Source: Anaeromicrobium sediminis
Lineage (GTDB): Bacteria; Bacillota; Clostridia; Peptostreptococcales; Thermotaleaceae
Direction: 5' to 3'
DNA length: 64,000 bases
Assembly (NCBI RefSeq): GCF_002270055.1
Contig: NZ_NIBG01000002.1
Span: 310,001-374,000, forward strand
A program made the translations under genes and the position numbers. Below the pieces are notes generated by a model. It had not been told where the DNA came from. It was given only the letters and a program-made list of their open reading frames with translations, and ran no database searches. Within the stretch, counting starts at the first letter, position 1. Each line of letters begins with the position of its first letter. This document shows positions 37,017-48,273 of the stretch, one piece after another.

Positions 37017-38204
37017 TTGCTAAAAAAAACTATAGAAGATATCCAAGTTAATGGTAAAAAAGTTTTAGTAAGATGTGATTTTAATGTACCTATGGACGAA
37101 AACAAGAATATCACTGATGATATTAGAATTAAAGGTGCATTACCAACTATTAAATACTTAGTTGAAAATAAGGCTAAGGTTATTTTAATGTCTCACTTAG
37201 GTAGACCAAAGGGAGAACCTAAAAAGGAATTCAGTCTTGAGCCAGTGGCTATGAGATTAGCTGAATTATTAGGTCAAGAAGTAACTTTTGCTTCTGATGA
37301 TGTGGTAGTTGGAGAAAGTGCTAAGAAAGCAACTTCTGAAATGAAAGAGGGCGACGTTGTATTACTTGAAAATGTTCGTTTCAGAAAGGACACTAAGAAT
37401 GACCCTGAGTATGCTAAAGAATTAGCATCTCTAGCTGACGTGTTTGTAAATGATGCATTCGGAACTGCACATAGAGCTCACTCTTCTACAGCAGGAGTAG
37501 CTGACTATTTACCAGCTGTAGCAGGATACCTAATAGAAAAAGAAGTAAAGATTATGGGAGATGCACTATCTACTCCACAAAGACCTTTCGTTTCTATCTT
37601 AGGTGGAGCTAAGGTAAGTGATAAAATAGGAGTAATCCAAAACTTAATTGAAAAGGTAGATGCATTAATCATCGGTGGAGGAATGGCATTTACTTTCTTA
37701 AAGGCTAAAGGATATGAAGTAGGAACTTCATTACTTGAAGCTGATAAAATAGATTTAGCTAAAGAATTAATGGCTAAGGCTGAAGAAAAGGGAGTAAAGA
37801 TGTTACTACCTGTAGACGTAGTTGTGGCTAAAGAATTCAAAGCTGATGCTGAGCATAAGACAGTTGCAGATGACAATATGCCAACAGATATGATGGGATT
37901 AGATGTTGGACCTGAGTCAGTAGCTTTATTCTCAGATGCAATTAAGAATGCTAAGACTGTTGTATGGAACGGACCAATGGGAGTATTTGAAATGCCTGCA
38001 TTTGCAGTAGGAACTAAAGATGTGGCAAAGGCTGTTGCAGAATGCGCGGGAACTACTATTATAGGTGGTGGAGATAGTGCTGCTGCAGTTGAACAATTAG
38101 GATATGCTGATAAGATGACACATATATCAACTGGTGGTGGAGCATCTTTAGAATTCTTAGAAGGAAAAGAACTTCCAGGAATTGCAGCACTTGAAGATAA
38201 GTAA
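37017..38204 (+). CDS. pgk: Phosphoglycerate kinase
   Basis: A 395-residue glycolytic kinase transferring phosphate from 1,3-bisphosphoglycerate to ADP. Motifs are [48 protein letters not shown] and the nucleotide site with [13 protein letters not shown] at the C-terminal end. A GTG at 37008 is in frame but sits on the ribosome binding site AGAGGTGA; the TTG at 37017 has proper spacing. It is full length. Confidence 0.96.
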   Translation: MLKKTIEDIQVNGKKVLVRCDFNVPMDENKNITDDIRIKGALPTIKYLVENKAKVILMSHLGRPKGEPKKEFSLEPVAMRLAELLGQEVTFASDDVVVGESAKKATSEMKEGDVVLLENVRFRKDTKNDPEYAKELASLADVFVNDAFGTAHRAHSSTAGVADYLPAVAGYLIEKEVKIMGDALSTPQRPFVSILGGAKVSDKIGVIQNLIEKVDALIIGGGMAFTFLKAKGYEVGTSLLEADKIDLAKELMAKAEEKGVKMLLPVDVVVAKEFKADAEHKTVADDNMPTDMMGLDVGPESVALFSDAIKNAKTVVWNGPMGVFEMPAFAVGTKDVAKAVAECAGTTIIGGGDSAAAVEQLGYADKMTHISTGGGASLEFLEGKELPGIAALEDK

Positions 38205-38234
38205 GACTACATAAGTTTGCAGGAGGGGAAAATG

Positions 38235-38981
38235 ATGAGAAAACCAATAATAGCTGGAAACTGGAAAATGCACAAGACTATTGGTGAAGCAGTAGATTTT
38301 GTAAATGGTATTAAAGACCAAGTTAAGGATTCTACAGTAGATGTGGTAATTTGTGCACCAGCTCTTTTATTACCAGCATTAAAGGAAGCTACAAAGGGAA
38401 CTAATATTAATGTGGCTGCACAAAATATGCACTGGGAAGAAAAGGGTGCATTTACTGGTGAAATATCTCCAATAATGTTAAAAGACTTAGGAGTTGAGTA
38501 CTGCGTACTTGGACACTCTGAAAGAAGACAATACTTTAATGAAACAGATGAAACTGTAAACAAAAAAGTATTATCTGCTTTATCTCATGGAATTTTACCA
38601 ATCATGTGTATTGGAGAAACTCTAGAAGATAGAGAAGAAGGAAAAACTAATGATGTAGTTAATGCACAAGTAATCGCAGGTCTTGAAAATGTATCTGCTG
38701 ATGACATTGAAAAGGTAGTATTAGCTTATGAGCCTATTTGGGCTATTGGAACAGGTAAAACTGCAACTCCAGAACAAGCTAACGAAGTTATTGCTGAAAT
38801 TAGAAACACATTAGTTAAATTATATGGACAAGAAAAAGCAGACAAAGTAAGAATTCAGTATGGTGGAAGCGTGAAGCCTGCAAATGTATCTGAAATCATG
38901 TCTCAATCAGACATTGATGGTGCATTAGTAGGAGGAGCAAGCTTAAAGACTGATGATTTTGTAGCTTTAGTAAAATATTAA
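38235..38981 (+). CDS. tpiA: Triose-phosphate isomerase
   Basis: A 248-residue TIM barrel. It begins [14 protein letters not shown], has the catalytic histidine in [11 protein letters not shown], the catalytic glutamate in [19 protein letters not shown] and the phosphate-gripping [12 protein letters not shown] and [12 protein letters not shown] 38232 and 38235 are adjacent; AGGAGG at 38221-38226 spaces better to 38235. It follows pgk by 30 bases. Confidence 0.96.
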   Translation: MRKPIIAGNWKMHKTIGEAVDFVNGIKDQVKDSTVDVVICAPALLLPALKEATKGTNINVAAQNMHWEEKGAFTGEISPIMLKDLGVEYCVLGHSERRQYFNETDETVNKKVLSALSHGILPIMCIGETLEDREEGKTNDVVNAQVIAGLENVSADDIEKVVLAYEPIWAIGTGKTATPEQANEVIAEIRNTLVKLYGQEKADKVRIQYGGSVKPANVSEIMSQSDIDGALVGGASLKTDDFVALVKY

Positions 38982-38987
38982 TATTAA

Positions 38988-40307
<1,320 letters not shown>

Positions 40308-40336
40308 TTAGTATAACTTTTACAGATTTTAGTAAT

Positions 40337-40373
40337 AATAAAAGGGTAATGGAAGTTACCCTTTTATTTTTTT
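40337..40373 (+). terminator. Terminator of the glycolytic operon
   Basis: AATAAAAGGGTAA and TTACCCTTTTATT pair around TGGAAG, followed by T residues, 30 bases after eno. Confidence 0.93.
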
Positions 40374-40476
40374 ACAAAATAAAATTAGATGGTACGTTAA
40401 TGGAAAAATATCTATAAATTCCTAAAAATAGGAACAAATGCAGAAAAACAAAGGGTTCTATAAACATAGAATAATG

Positions 40477-40505
40477 TTGATTTTACTAAGTTCCTGTGTT
40501 AAAAT
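40477..40505 (+). promoter_or_regulatory. Promoter of secG
   Basis: TTGATT (40477-40482) and TAAAAT (40500-40505) are separated by 17 bases, 34 bases before the secG start. Confidence 0.6.
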
Positions 40506-40539
40506 AGGTATGTTGATGATGCGAGGGGGTGTAATACTA

Positions 40540-40773
40540 ATGAAGACTTTCTTTATGGTTATCCAGGTATTGGCAAGTTTAGTGCTTATAGCTAGTATCT
40601 TATTACAATCTGGAAAAAGCGCAGGTTTATCAGGTTCTATAACTGGTGGAGCTGAGCAATTAATGGGAAAGAAAAGAGGACGAGGACTAGAAGATACTTT
40701 AAGTAAAATTACTTCTATCGGTGCTTGTGCTTTTATAATTACATCTATAGTATTAGTTTACTTGCAAAAGTAG
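40540..40773 (+). CDS. secG: Preprotein translocase subunit SecG
   Basis: A 77-residue membrane protein with two hydrophobic helices (about residues 3-24 and 54-74) around a glycine-rich loop GLSGSITGGAEQLMGKKRGRG. That layout defines SecG of the SecYEG channel. An in-frame ATG at 40438 would add 34 residues that overlap the promoter and lack a ribosome binding site; GAGGGGGTGTAA before ATG 40540 decides the start. hppA follows 39 bases later. Confidence 0.92.
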   Translation: MKTFFMVIQVLASLVLIASILLQSGKSAGLSGSITGGAEQLMGKKRGRGLEDTLSKITSIGACAFIITSIVLVYLQK

Positions 40774-40812
40774 ATCAAACAATTGACGTATATTGAGGGA
40801 GGTAAATAACAA

Positions 40813-42798
40813 ATGAATATGGTTGTTATTGCACCATTAGTTGGTGTAGTGGCTTTAATTTTTGCGTTTATGTTAACGTCAAGAATTAATAGCGTTGATG
40901 TAGGGACAGACAGAATGAAAGAAATCTCTACATACATACAGGAAGGTTCTATGGCTTTCTTAACAAGAGAGTACAAAACATTAGTAATCTTCGCTGGAGT
41001 TTTAGCTGTAGTGTTAGCATTTGGAATCAATATGTTAACTGCAGTATGTTTCTTAATAGGAGCAACATTCTCTGCTTTAGCAGGATTTGCAGGAATGAAG
41101 GTTGCTACTAAAGCAAACGTAAGAACTGCAAATGCAGCAAGAGAAAGTGGTATGAACAAGGCATTATCTGTAGCATTCAGTGGTGGTGCTGTAATGGGTA
41201 TGTCTGTTGTTGGTTTAGGATTACTAGGAATAGGAGCTTTATATTATACAATTGGAGATCCTGAAGTAATCACTGGATTTGGACTAGGAGCTTCTTCTAT
41301 CGCATTATTTGCACGTGTTGGTGGAGGTATCTACACTAAGGCTGCAGACGTTGGAGCTGACTTAGTTGGTAAGGTAGAAGCAGGAATCCCTGAAGATGAT
41401 CCAAGAAACCCTGCAGTTATCGCTGATAACGTTGGAGACAACGTTGGAGACGTGGCTGGTATGGGAGCTGACTTATTTGAGTCATATGTAGGTTCTATCA
41501 TATCTGCAATCACATTAGGTTTAGTTGCAGTAGGACCAGAAGGAGCAGTTTTCCCATTAGCATTAGCAGCATTAGGAATTATAGCATCTATTATAGGTAC
41601 TACTTTTGTTAAAGGTGGAGACGGAAACACTAACCCAGCTCATGCATTAGAAAGAGGAACTTACGTAAGTGGTGCTCTTGTAGTGGCTGGAACATTCTTC
41701 TTAAGTAACTCTTTAATCGGAGACTTAAGAGCATTTGCAGCAGTAGTTGCAGGATTAATTGCTGGTATTATAATTGGTAAGATTACAGAGGTTTACACTT
41801 CTGGAGATTATGCATCAGTTAAGAAGATTGCTTCGCAATCTGAAACAGGATCAGCTACAACTATTATTAGTGGTTTAGCAGTAGGTATGTACTCAACTGC
41901 ATGGCCAGTATTAGTTATCTCAGTTGGTATTTTAGTAGCATTTAAATTCTTTGGATTATACGGTATTGCATTAGCAGCAGTAGGTATGTTATCAACAGCT
42001 GGTATTACGGTTGCAGTTGATGCTTATGGACCTATCGCTGATAACGCTGGTGGTATTGCAGAAATGTCAGAACTACCAGGTGAAGTAAGAGAAATTACTG
42101 ACAAGCTAGATGCAGTAGGAAACACTACAGCTGCTATGGGTAAAGGATTCGCTATCGGATCTGCTGCTTTAACTGCACTTGCATTATTTGCATCTTACTC
42201 ACAAGCTGTTAACTTAGAAATGATCGATATATTACAACCAACAGTTGTTGTTGGATTATTAATTGGTGGTATGTTACCATTCTTATTCTCTGCTATGACT
42301 ATGGAATCAGTTGGTAAGGCTGCATTCGAAATGATCGAAGAGGTAAGAAGACAATTTAGAGAAATCCCAGGAGTTATGGAAGGTAAAGCTACTCCAGATT
42401 ACGCTAGATGCGTAGACATCAGTACTGGATCTGCTTTAAAAGAAATGATGGTTCCAGGAGTTATGGCAGTACTTGCACCAATTGTTACAGGTATTATATT
42501 AGGACCTGAAGCATTAGGTGGATTATTAGCTGGAGCTCTAGCATCAGGAGTATTACTTGCTATCATGATGGCAAACGCTGGTGGAGCTTGGGATAACGCT
42601 AAGAAGTACATTGAAGAAGGACACCACGGTGGAAAAGGAAGCGACGCTCACAAGGCTGCTGTAGTTGGAGATACTGTTGGAGATCCATTCAAAGATACAT
42701 CAGGACCATCTATCAACATCTTAATCAAGCTTATGACTATCGTATCATTAGTATTCGCACCATTATTCATGAAGTTTGGTGGATTAATTACGTTTTAA
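40813..42798 (+). CDS. hppA: Membrane-bound ion-translocating pyrophosphatase, K+-dependent type
   Basis: A 661-residue polytopic pump that couples pyrophosphate hydrolysis to H+ and/or Na+ export. The active site is intact: [40 protein letters not shown] and [15 protein letters not shown] near the C-terminus. The cation-selectivity motif reads [10 protein letters not shown] (residues about 436-445), with alanine rather than lysine in the deciding position, the pattern of K+-dependent enzymes. Whether it moves Na+, H+ or both cannot be told safely from sequence. GAGGGAGGT precedes the ATG. Confidence 0.93.
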   Translation: MNMVVIAPLVGVVALIFAFMLTSRINSVDVGTDRMKEISTYIQEGSMAFLTREYKTLVIFAGVLAVVLAFGINMLTAVCFLIGATFSALAGFAGMKVATKANVRTANAARESGMNKALSVAFSGGAVMGMSVVGLGLLGIGALYYTIGDPEVITGFGLGASSIALFARVGGGIYTKAADVGADLVGKVEAGIPEDDPRNPAVIADNVGDNVGDVAGMGADLFESYVGSIISAITLGLVAVGPEGAVFPLALAALGIIASIIGTTFVKGGDGNTNPAHALERGTYVSGALVVAGTFFLSNSLIGDLRAFAAVVAGLIAGIIIGKITEVYTSGDYASVKKIASQSETGSATTIISGLAVGMYSTAWPVLVISVGILVAFKFFGLYGIALAAVGMLSTAGITVAVDAYGPIADNAGGIAEMSELPGEVREITDKLDAVGNTTAAMGKGFAIGSAALTALALFASYSQAVNLEMIDILQPTVVVGLLIGGMLPFLFSAMTMESVGKAAFEMIEEVRRQFREIPGVMEGKATPDYARCVDISTGSALKEMMVPGVMAVLAPIVTGIILGPEALGGLLAGALASGVLLAIMMANAGGAWDNAKKYIEEGHHGGKGSDAHKAAVVGDTVGDPFKDTSGPSINILIKLMTIVSLVFAPLFMKFGGLITF

Positions 42799-42809
42799 TT
42801 AAACTATTA

Positions 42810-42839
42810 AGAGAGTGTATTTTATACACTCTCTTTTTT
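42810..42839 (+). terminator. Terminator of hppA
   Basis: AGAGAGTGTAT and ATACACTCTCT form a stem around TTT, followed by T residues. Confidence 0.93.
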
Positions 42840-43010
42840 AATGCATATATTCATTTCCTGGGAAACATTGATTAGCAATATAAGGTATAATTTCCAAAAA
42901 GATGTACATAATATAATATTCTTTAAAAGAAGTGTGATATAATACTAATGTTATTCTGAAAAAATAGGAACAATAAATTATGTTTCTTTACAATATAGAA
43001 GGTGATTAAG

Positions 43011-43292
43011 ATGGAATTTAATATGAAAAATGTCATAATTTTATATTTATTGTCCATAAATATTTTGGCATTTTTAATAATGGGTATAGATAAACATAAG
43101 GCAAAGAAAAATAAATGGAGGATACAAGAAAAAACATTATTTATATATAGTCTAATTGGAGGGGTATATGGTATCTTTTTGGGAATGAAAATTTTTCATC
43201 ACAAAACGAGAAAGAAAAAATTTAGTATAGGAATTCCTTTTATTTTAATAATTAATGTTCTTTGCATAATTTACCTTATTAAGATTTCGTAG
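43011..43292 (+). CDS. DUF1294 family small membrane protein
   Basis: A 93-residue protein with two or three hydrophobic segments and the family core MGIDKHKAKKNKWRIQEK, then YSLIGGVYGIFLGMKIFHHK. The conserved arginine/glutamate pair and the HHKTRKKKF after it are typical of DUF1294, whose function is unknown. A GTG at 43002 is in frame but overlaps the GAAGGTGATT ribosome binding site. TATAAT with an upstream TG (42938-42943) is a likely -10. It may be co-transcribed with rnr, 83 bases downstream. Confidence 0.8.
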   Translation: MEFNMKNVIILYLLSINILAFLIMGIDKHKAKKNKWRIQEKTLFIYSLIGGVYGIFLGMKIFHHKTRKKKFSIGIPFILIINVLCIIYLIKIS

Positions 43293-43375
43293 ATGATACC
43301 TAAAAAGAAGATTAACTGGAAAAAATAAAATACATATACTATTATTAGATAGTTGCAGGAAATGGAGTGAATAAA

Positions 43376-45502
43376 TTGATTACTAAATCAGATATTATAG
43401 AAAAAATGAGAGAAGATGATTATTCAGCAAAGTCGGAACACGAATTAGTAGAAATATTTAATATAGGAAATGAAGACGTTGGACACTTTTTTACTATGCT
43501 TGATGAAATGAAGGCAAAGGGTCAAATAATCAAAGTTAAAAAGAATAAATATACGATTCCAGAGAAGAAAAATCTATTAGTCGGAAAAATTCAAATGGGA
43601 AATCGTGGATTCGGATTCTTAGTATTAGAAAATAGGGATGACGCATTCATATCTGCTGATGACATGAATGGGGCCATGAATAATGACCTAGTACTGTGTA
43701 GACCTATTAAGAAGAAAAAGGAAGGTAAGAGAGAAGAAGCGGAAGTTTTAGAAATATTAGAAAGGGCTAACACGGAAATAGTAGGTATATTTGAAAGTAG
43801 TAAAAACTTTGGTTTTGTAGTTCCAGATGATAAAAGGATTAGAAAGGATATCTATATTCCAAAGGGACTTACTAACGGTGCTAAAGATGGAGATAAGGTA
43901 GTTATAGAAATTACTAGATGGCCTGGAGAAAGAAGAAATCCAGAAGGAAGAGTAACGGAGATATTAGGTCATAAGGATGATGTGGGAACAGATATAGTAT
44001 CTGTTATAAGGCAGTTTAAATTACCACAAGAATTCCCTAAGAACGTATTAGAGGAAGCAGATAAAGTTCCTCAAGAAGTAAGTGAAGAGCATATTAAGGG
44101 AAGACGTGACCTAAGAAATGAAAAGATAATAACTATAGATGGAGCAGATGCAAAGGATTTAGATGATGCCGTATGCGTAAAGAAATTAGATAATGGTAAC
44201 TACTTACTTGGAGTTCATATAGCAGATGTTACCCATTATGTAACAGAACATACCAAAATGAATAAGGAAGCTCTAAAAAGAGGTACTAGTGTGTACTTAG
44301 TAGATAGGGTTATACCTATGCTTCCTAAGAGATTATCTAATGGTATTTGTAGTTTAAATCCAAAGGTTAATAGATTAACTCTATCTGTTAATATGGAAAT
44401 AAACAAGGATGGTAAAGTAGTAAATCATGAAGTATATGAAAGTGTAATTAAAACTTGTGAAAGAATGACTTACACAGACGTATCAGATATATTAGAGCAT
44501 GAAGATGCAGAACTTATGAAAAAATATGATTATCTATTAGATGATTTTAAAAATATGGAACAATTAGCCAAGATACTTAGACATAGACGTGATGTTAGAG
44601 GAAGTATAGATTTTGATTTTGATGAGTCTAAAATAATACTTGATGAAGCGGGTAAGCCTGTGGAAATTAGAAAGGCAGAAAGAAGAACAGCAAATAGAAT
44701 CATAGAAGAATTCATGCTAGTATGTAATGAAACTGTGGCTGAGAACTTCTATTGGACAGAAACTCCATTTGTCTATAGAATCCATGAGGAGCCAGATTTA
44801 GAAAAGATTGAAAGCTTTAATAAATTTATTCATAACTTTGGATATCACCTAAAGGGGATTACTAATGAAATCCATCCTCGTTCTCTACAGGACTTACTTG
44901 GTAAGATAGATGGAAAGAAGGAAGAGAGAATTATAAATACTCTCATGTTAAGATCCCTTAAAAAGGCTAGATATGCTCATACCAATAGTGGACACTTTGG
45001 TTTAGCGGCAACAAACTATTGTCACTTCACATCTCCTATAAGAAGATATCCAGATTTAATGATACACAGAATCATTAAGGAATTCTTACATGGAAAGTTA
45101 GATTCTAAGAGAATTAAAGCATTAAAATCCATAGTTCAAGAAGTATCAGATATATCTTCAGAAAGGGAAAAAGTTGCAGTTGAAGCGGAAAGAGAAACGG
45201 ATGATTTAAAGAAAGCAGAATATATGTTACAATTTATTGGTCAAGAGTTTGAAGGTATCATAAGTAGTGTAGTATCATTTGGTATGTTTATTGAATTAGA
45301 AAATACTGTGGAAGGTCTAATAAGAGTTGCCGAAATGGACGATGATTATTATGTATATGATGAAGACAATCTAGCTTTCATAGGTGAGAGAACTAAGAAA
45401 ATCTATAGAATAGGTGACACGGTTAGAATAAAAGTTGATAAGGTAGATATAGAAAGACGTGAAGTTGATTTTAAATTACTGAAGGAAAAAAATAATAAAT
45501 AA
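43376..45502 (+). CDS. rnr: Ribonuclease R
   Basis: A processive 3'-5' exoribonuclease of 708 residues. Order: N-terminal helix-turn-helix (about 1-60), two cold-shock domains (MGNRGFGFLVLENRDDAFIS and SKNFGFVVPDDKRIRKDIYI), the RNB catalytic domain with IDGADAKDLDDAVCVK carrying the metal-binding aspartates, and a C-terminal S1 domain (FEGIISSVVSFGMFIELENT). A GTG at 43367 is an alternative start; GGAG at 43364-43367 supports the TTG at 43376. RNase R works with SmpB/tmRNA in decay of non-stop mRNA, and those genes follow nearby. Confidence 0.94.
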   Translation: MITKSDIIEKMREDDYSAKSEHELVEIFNIGNEDVGHFFTMLDEMKAKGQIIKVKKNKYTIPEKKNLLVGKIQMGNRGFGFLVLENRDDAFISADDMNGAMNNDLVLCRPIKKKKEGKREEAEVLEILERANTEIVGIFESSKNFGFVVPDDKRIRKDIYIPKGLTNGAKDGDKVVIEITRWPGERRNPEGRVTEILGHKDDVGTDIVSVIRQFKLPQEFPKNVLEEADKVPQEVSEEHIKGRRDLRNEKIITIDGADAKDLDDAVCVKKLDNGNYLLGVHIADVTHYVTEHTKMNKEALKRGTSVYLVDRVIPMLPKRLSNGICSLNPKVNRLTLSVNMEINKDGKVVNHEVYESVIKTCERMTYTDVSDILEHEDAELMKKYDYLLDDFKNMEQLAKILRHRRDVRGSIDFDFDESKIILDEAGKPVEIRKAERRTANRIIEEFMLVCNETVAENFYWTETPFVYRIHEEPDLEKIESFNKFIHNFGYHLKGITNEIHPRSLQDLLGKIDGKKEERIINTLMLRSLKKARYAHTNSGHFGLAATNYCHFTSPIRRYPDLMIHRIIKEFLHGKLDSKRIKALKSIVQEVSDISSEREKVAVEAERETDDLKKAEYMLQFIGQEFEGIISSVVSFGMFIELENTVEGLIRVAEMDDDYYVYDEDNLAFIGERTKKIYRIGDTVRIKVDKVDIERREVDFKLLKEKNNK

Positions 45503-45509
45503 ATAATCT

Positions 45510-45531
45510 AGTGGGAAATTTATTTCCCACT
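45510..45531 (+). terminator. Weak terminator hairpin after rnr
   Basis: AGTGGGAAAT and ATTTCCCACT pair around TT. Only TTAAATATT follows, so termination may be partial. Confidence 0.6.
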
Positions 45532-45572
45532 TTAAATATTACACAATAGATAAAGGAAAGAGGGAAATTAGT

Positions 45573-46394
45573 ATGTACAAACTTGTAGTAAGTGACATGG
45601 ATGGAACATTATTAAACTCTAATCATGAAGTAACAGAGGAAAACAAAGTAGCATTAAAAGAAGCAATAGATAAGAATGTACGTGTGGCCATAGCTACAGG
45701 TAGAATATATACATCAGCTAAGGTATATGGAAAAAACCTAGGATTACTAACTCCAATTATAGCTTGTAATGGAGCAATAGTTAGGGACATGGCAACGGAT
45801 GAAATATTATACGAAAATCACCTGGAAAAGGAAGATGTATTAAAAGTAATAGAAGTAGCTAGAAAACATGGGGTATATTATCATTATTATACGGCTGATA
45901 AATTCTACACAGAAGAATTAGTATATAGTTCTCTTAAGTATTCTGAATGGAATGATGAGCAAAAGGAAGAAGACAGAATAGACATTATAATAGTAGAAGA
46001 TGGTTATGAATGTGCTAAAAATCTAGAAGAGCATATTTATAAAGTTCAATTAATAAGTGAAGATAGTGAGCTTATGGAAAAGGTAAGAAAAGAATTAGAT
46101 GACATGCCAACAGTAGAATGTTGTAAGTCATGGTACAACAACTTAGAAGTTATGAATAGGGGTGTATCTAAGGCAAGTGCCATTATGCAATTGGCTAAAT
46201 TATATAATGTGGATAAGGAAGAAATTATTTGCTTTGGTGATAATGAAAATGATATTACTATGCTTAGATATGTAGGCAAAGGAGTTGCCATGGATAATGC
46301 AGATGATTATGTAAAAGAACATGCAGATTATATTACAAAATCAAATGATGAAAGTGGAGTAGCTCACGGAATACGAAAATTTGTTCTTAACTAA
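45573..46394 (+). CDS. Cof-type HAD-IIB family phosphatase
   Basis: A 273-residue haloacid dehalogenase hydrolase: motif I VVSDMDGTLLNSNHEVTEEN with the nucleophilic aspartate at residue 8, motif II VAIATGR, and motif IV CFGDNENDITMLRYVGKGVA near the C-terminus. The cap (about residues 85-185) is the Cof type. Such enzymes dephosphorylate small phosphosugars or flavin/pyridoxal phosphates; the substrate here is unknown. AGAGGGAAA precedes the ATG. Confidence 0.9.
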   Translation: MYKLVVSDMDGTLLNSNHEVTEENKVALKEAIDKNVRVAIATGRIYTSAKVYGKNLGLLTPIIACNGAIVRDMATDEILYENHLEKEDVLKVIEVARKHGVYYHYYTADKFYTEELVYSSLKYSEWNDEQKEEDRIDIIIVEDGYECAKNLEEHIYKVQLISEDSELMEKVRKELDDMPTVECCKSWYNNLEVMNRGVSKASAIMQLAKLYNVDKEEIICFGDNENDITMLRYVGKGVAMDNADDYVKEHADYITKSNDESGVAHGIRKFVLN

Positions 46395-46395
46395 T

Positions 46396-46424
46396 TTGAC
46401 AAGGTGCAGAATTTATGTTATTAT
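46396..46424 (+). promoter_or_regulatory. Strong promoter of smpB-ssrA
   Basis: A perfect TTGACA (46396-46401) and TATTAT (46419-46424) with 17-base spacing start just after the phosphatase stop. As only 20 bases separate smpB and ssrA and no promoter is visible there, this promoter may drive both. Confidence 0.85.
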
Positions 46425-46459
46425 TAGATTCGATTACCAGTAGTGAAGTAGGTGTTTAA

Positions 46460-46927
46460 ATGGGATCTGGAAAATTAGTAGCAAGTAATAAAAAAGCAAG
46501 ACATGAGTATTTTATAGAAGAAACCTTTGAAGCAGGAATTGTTTTAAAGGGAACGGAAGTAAAATCCATAAGACTTGGAAAAATTAATTTAAAAGAAGCT
46601 TTCGCAAGGATTGAGAATGGTGAAGTATTCATATATGGAATGAATATAAGTCCTTATGAAAAGGGAAACATATACAATGTTGATCCTATGAGAACAAGAA
46701 AACTACTTTTAAACAAAAAAGAGATTACAAAACTTATTGGTTATACTGCTCAACATGGATTAACATTAGTTCCATTAAAAGCATATATAACTGCTAAGGG
46801 TTTAATAAAAATAGAAATTGGAGTAGCTAAAGGTAAAAAGCTACATGATAAGAGACAAGATATAGCTAAAAAGGATGCACAACGTCGAATACAAAAAGAA
46901 CTAAGAAATAGACAAAAGTCTTATTAA
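46460..46927 (+). CDS. smpB: SsrA-binding protein
   Basis: A 155-residue RNA-binding protein that brings tmRNA to stalled ribosomes. It shows [57 protein letters not shown] and the basic C-terminal tail [20 protein letters not shown] that enters the empty mRNA channel. It is full length and directly upstream of its RNA partner. Confidence 0.96.
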   Translation: MGSGKLVASNKKARHEYFIEETFEAGIVLKGTEVKSIRLGKINLKEAFARIENGEVFIYGMNISPYEKGNIYNVDPMRTRKLLLNKKEITKLIGYTAQHGLTLVPLKAYITAKGLIKIEIGVAKGKKLHDKRQDIAKKDAQRRIQKELRNRQKSY

Positions 46928-46947
46928 AGACTTTTGTTCCCATACAT

Positions 46948-47572
46948 GGGGGCGTACAGGTTTCGACGGGGGTCTGAATCTTATAGCAGCGAGTGGAGGT
47001 TTTTCCTTGGGGTCCGCCTTAAAAAACTGGGGATATAAATATAAACGCAAACGAAAATTACGCATTAGCAGCTTAATATAGTTGCTTGTTCACCCTAGAG
47101 ACCCACGATCTAGGCTTGAACATCATTTAAGTGGGGAACTACTTTTAGGGGTTGCCTTGACCTATTAGTTGATTAACTGGGGCTGGTAGAGATAAAAGCC
47201 TGTCATTGGGCGCTTTGATCTACGAGATTTAAAACAATGACTGCACTCGGAGAAACTATTTTTGCAGGGCTTTCGGACGTGGGTTCGATTCAAAAAGAGT
47301 CGCCCTATGAAGTGATTCATAGGTGAAAATCTGGCTTTATCGGTGAAGGCTAAGGTATAAAGATATGCTAAGCTAATACCGAGGGGTATGTGAAGAAATT
47401 CAACAGCTCCTTATCGACTCATAGGCTGCTAAGTCATTAGATAAGCAGTACTAGGATGGAAGATACAAACTAAACTAAGCTTCCATAACACGCCGGAGGA
47501 CTTCAATGAAGTTCATGATATAGTCAGTACTATAAGGAAACTTATGGAGCATATGTCCCACCGCCTCCACCA
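46948..47572 (+). ncRNA. ssrA: Transfer-messenger RNA gene, interrupted by a group I intron
   Basis: The 5' end GGGGGCGTACAGGTTTCGAC pairs with the 3' end CGCCTCCACCA to form the alanine-type acceptor stem. The tag frame is at 47047-47076 (GCA resume codon to TAA) and encodes ANENYALAA, a normal degradation tag. The T-arm is cut: GTGGGTTCGAT ends at 47289 and TCCCACCGCC resumes at 47556. Joining these gives a normal T-stem and loop and a mature RNA of about 359 nt, the usual size. It lies 20 bases after smpB and ends with encoded CCA at 47572. Confidence 0.96.
47290..47555 (+). other. Group I self-splicing intron in the tmRNA T-loop (266 nt)
   Basis: The 5' exon ends CGAT, and the intron segment GTCG (47299-47302) pairs with it to form P1 with the required U-G wobble at the splice site; GGG and CCC extend the helix. 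CTATGA (47305-47310) and TCATAG (47317-47322) form P2. P7 strands are GACT (47416-47419) and AGTC (47522-47525), the latter inside the classic S element GATATAGTC. The last intron base is G (47555) and the 3' exon starts T-CCCAC. There is no internal gene. Splicing is predicted from these features, not shown. Confidence 0.88.
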
Positions 47573-47635
47573 ATAAATACAACCGTATTGGATTATCCAA
47601 TACGGTTTTTTAGTGTTCAGAAATATAATTTATTT
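47564..47635 (+). repeat. Left copy of the 72-bp island-flanking repeat (attL-like), including the ssrA terminator
   Basis: It begins in the tmRNA acceptor stem (CCTCCACCA), includes the perfect terminator hairpin AACCGTATTGG/CCAATACGGTT with its T run (47581-47611), and ends in ATATAATTTATTT. The copy at 53906-53977 is identical at 66 of 72 positions with no gaps; all six differences are transitions and 31 consecutive bases are identical. This is the layout left by integration at a tmRNA 3' end. Confidence 0.9.
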
Positions 47636-47652
47636 CATAGAATTCTTTTTTT

Positions 47653-47853
47653 TATTTTAATGCCTCATCTGAAGATCTCCCTTTTCTAGGAGTAAATGAT
47701 TCATATTTATTAAGAATTAATTGTGCCCTTTTCCTTTTAGATTCAATTACTAAATAAGGTTCTATATATTTTATAAATTTAATAGCATTTCTATATTTAG
47801 CTATATAGGTATATGAGTTTTTATGATTGTTAGGATTATAATTTTTTGTTACT
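47653..47853 (-). pseudogene. C-terminal remnant resembling an intron homing endonuclease
   Basis: On the minus strand, 66 codons are open down to a stop at 47653-47655. The peptide has YIAKYRNAIKFIKYIEPYLV, then ESKRKRAQLIL and a basic tail YESFTPRKGRSS. The pattern of a K-AI-FIK-I-PYL stretch followed by a K-R-Q-L/I-IL helix resembles the C-terminal part of LAGLIDADG-type homing endonucleases. There is no start or N-terminal part, so it is a fragment. Its place 80 bases from the split tmRNA is suggestive. Identification is from pattern only. Confidence 0.4.
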
Positions 47854-47924
47854 TACTATATTCCCTAAGTTAATTTTATTTGTTATTCATCGTAATAATA
47901 ATTGGATAGGTTATACTTAATTAG

Positions 47925-48215
47925 ACAAAACATGAGATACAAATATTACATACAGATAGGGGAAATGAATTTAGAAATAAGGCTATAGATAAACTATTAA
48001 GCACCTTTAAAATCCAGCGTTCACTGAGCAAAAATGGGTGTCCTTTTGATAATGCCTTATCAGAAGCTATATTTAAAGTAATAAAAACAGAATTTGTTTT
48101 CAATAGAATTTTTCACAGCTTTGAGCAATTGAAATATGAGGTATTTGACTATGTGAATTTGTATAATAAACACAAGTTACATGGGTCATTAGATTACCTA
48201 ACCCCTGTAGAATAA
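47925..48215 (+). pseudogene. IS3-family transposase (OrfB), C-terminal remnant
   Basis: A 96-codon frame with no start codon of its own context and a stop codon just upstream (47922-47924). It encodes the end of an rve/DDE integrase domain: ILHTDRGNEFRNKAIDKLL and GCPFDNALSEAIFKVIKTE, where the second aspartate and the glutamate are separated by exactly 35 residues as in IS3 transposases. FEQLKYEVFDYVNLYNKHKL and YLTPVE close it, normal for the family. The N-terminal part and OrfA are missing. TGTCCGATAAAAAAAGGGCCC downstream may be a remnant IS end. Confidence 0.85.
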
Positions 48216-48273
48216 AGATGTCCGATAAAAAAAGGGCCCTAAAAAGTGTTGATAATCCCATATGCCCTTCTTC

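Noticed and set aside
47921-48103. Minus-strand frame of 60 codons in the island
   Set aside because: Antisense of the IS3 transposase remnant, whose plus-strand reading preserves a DD35E motif.
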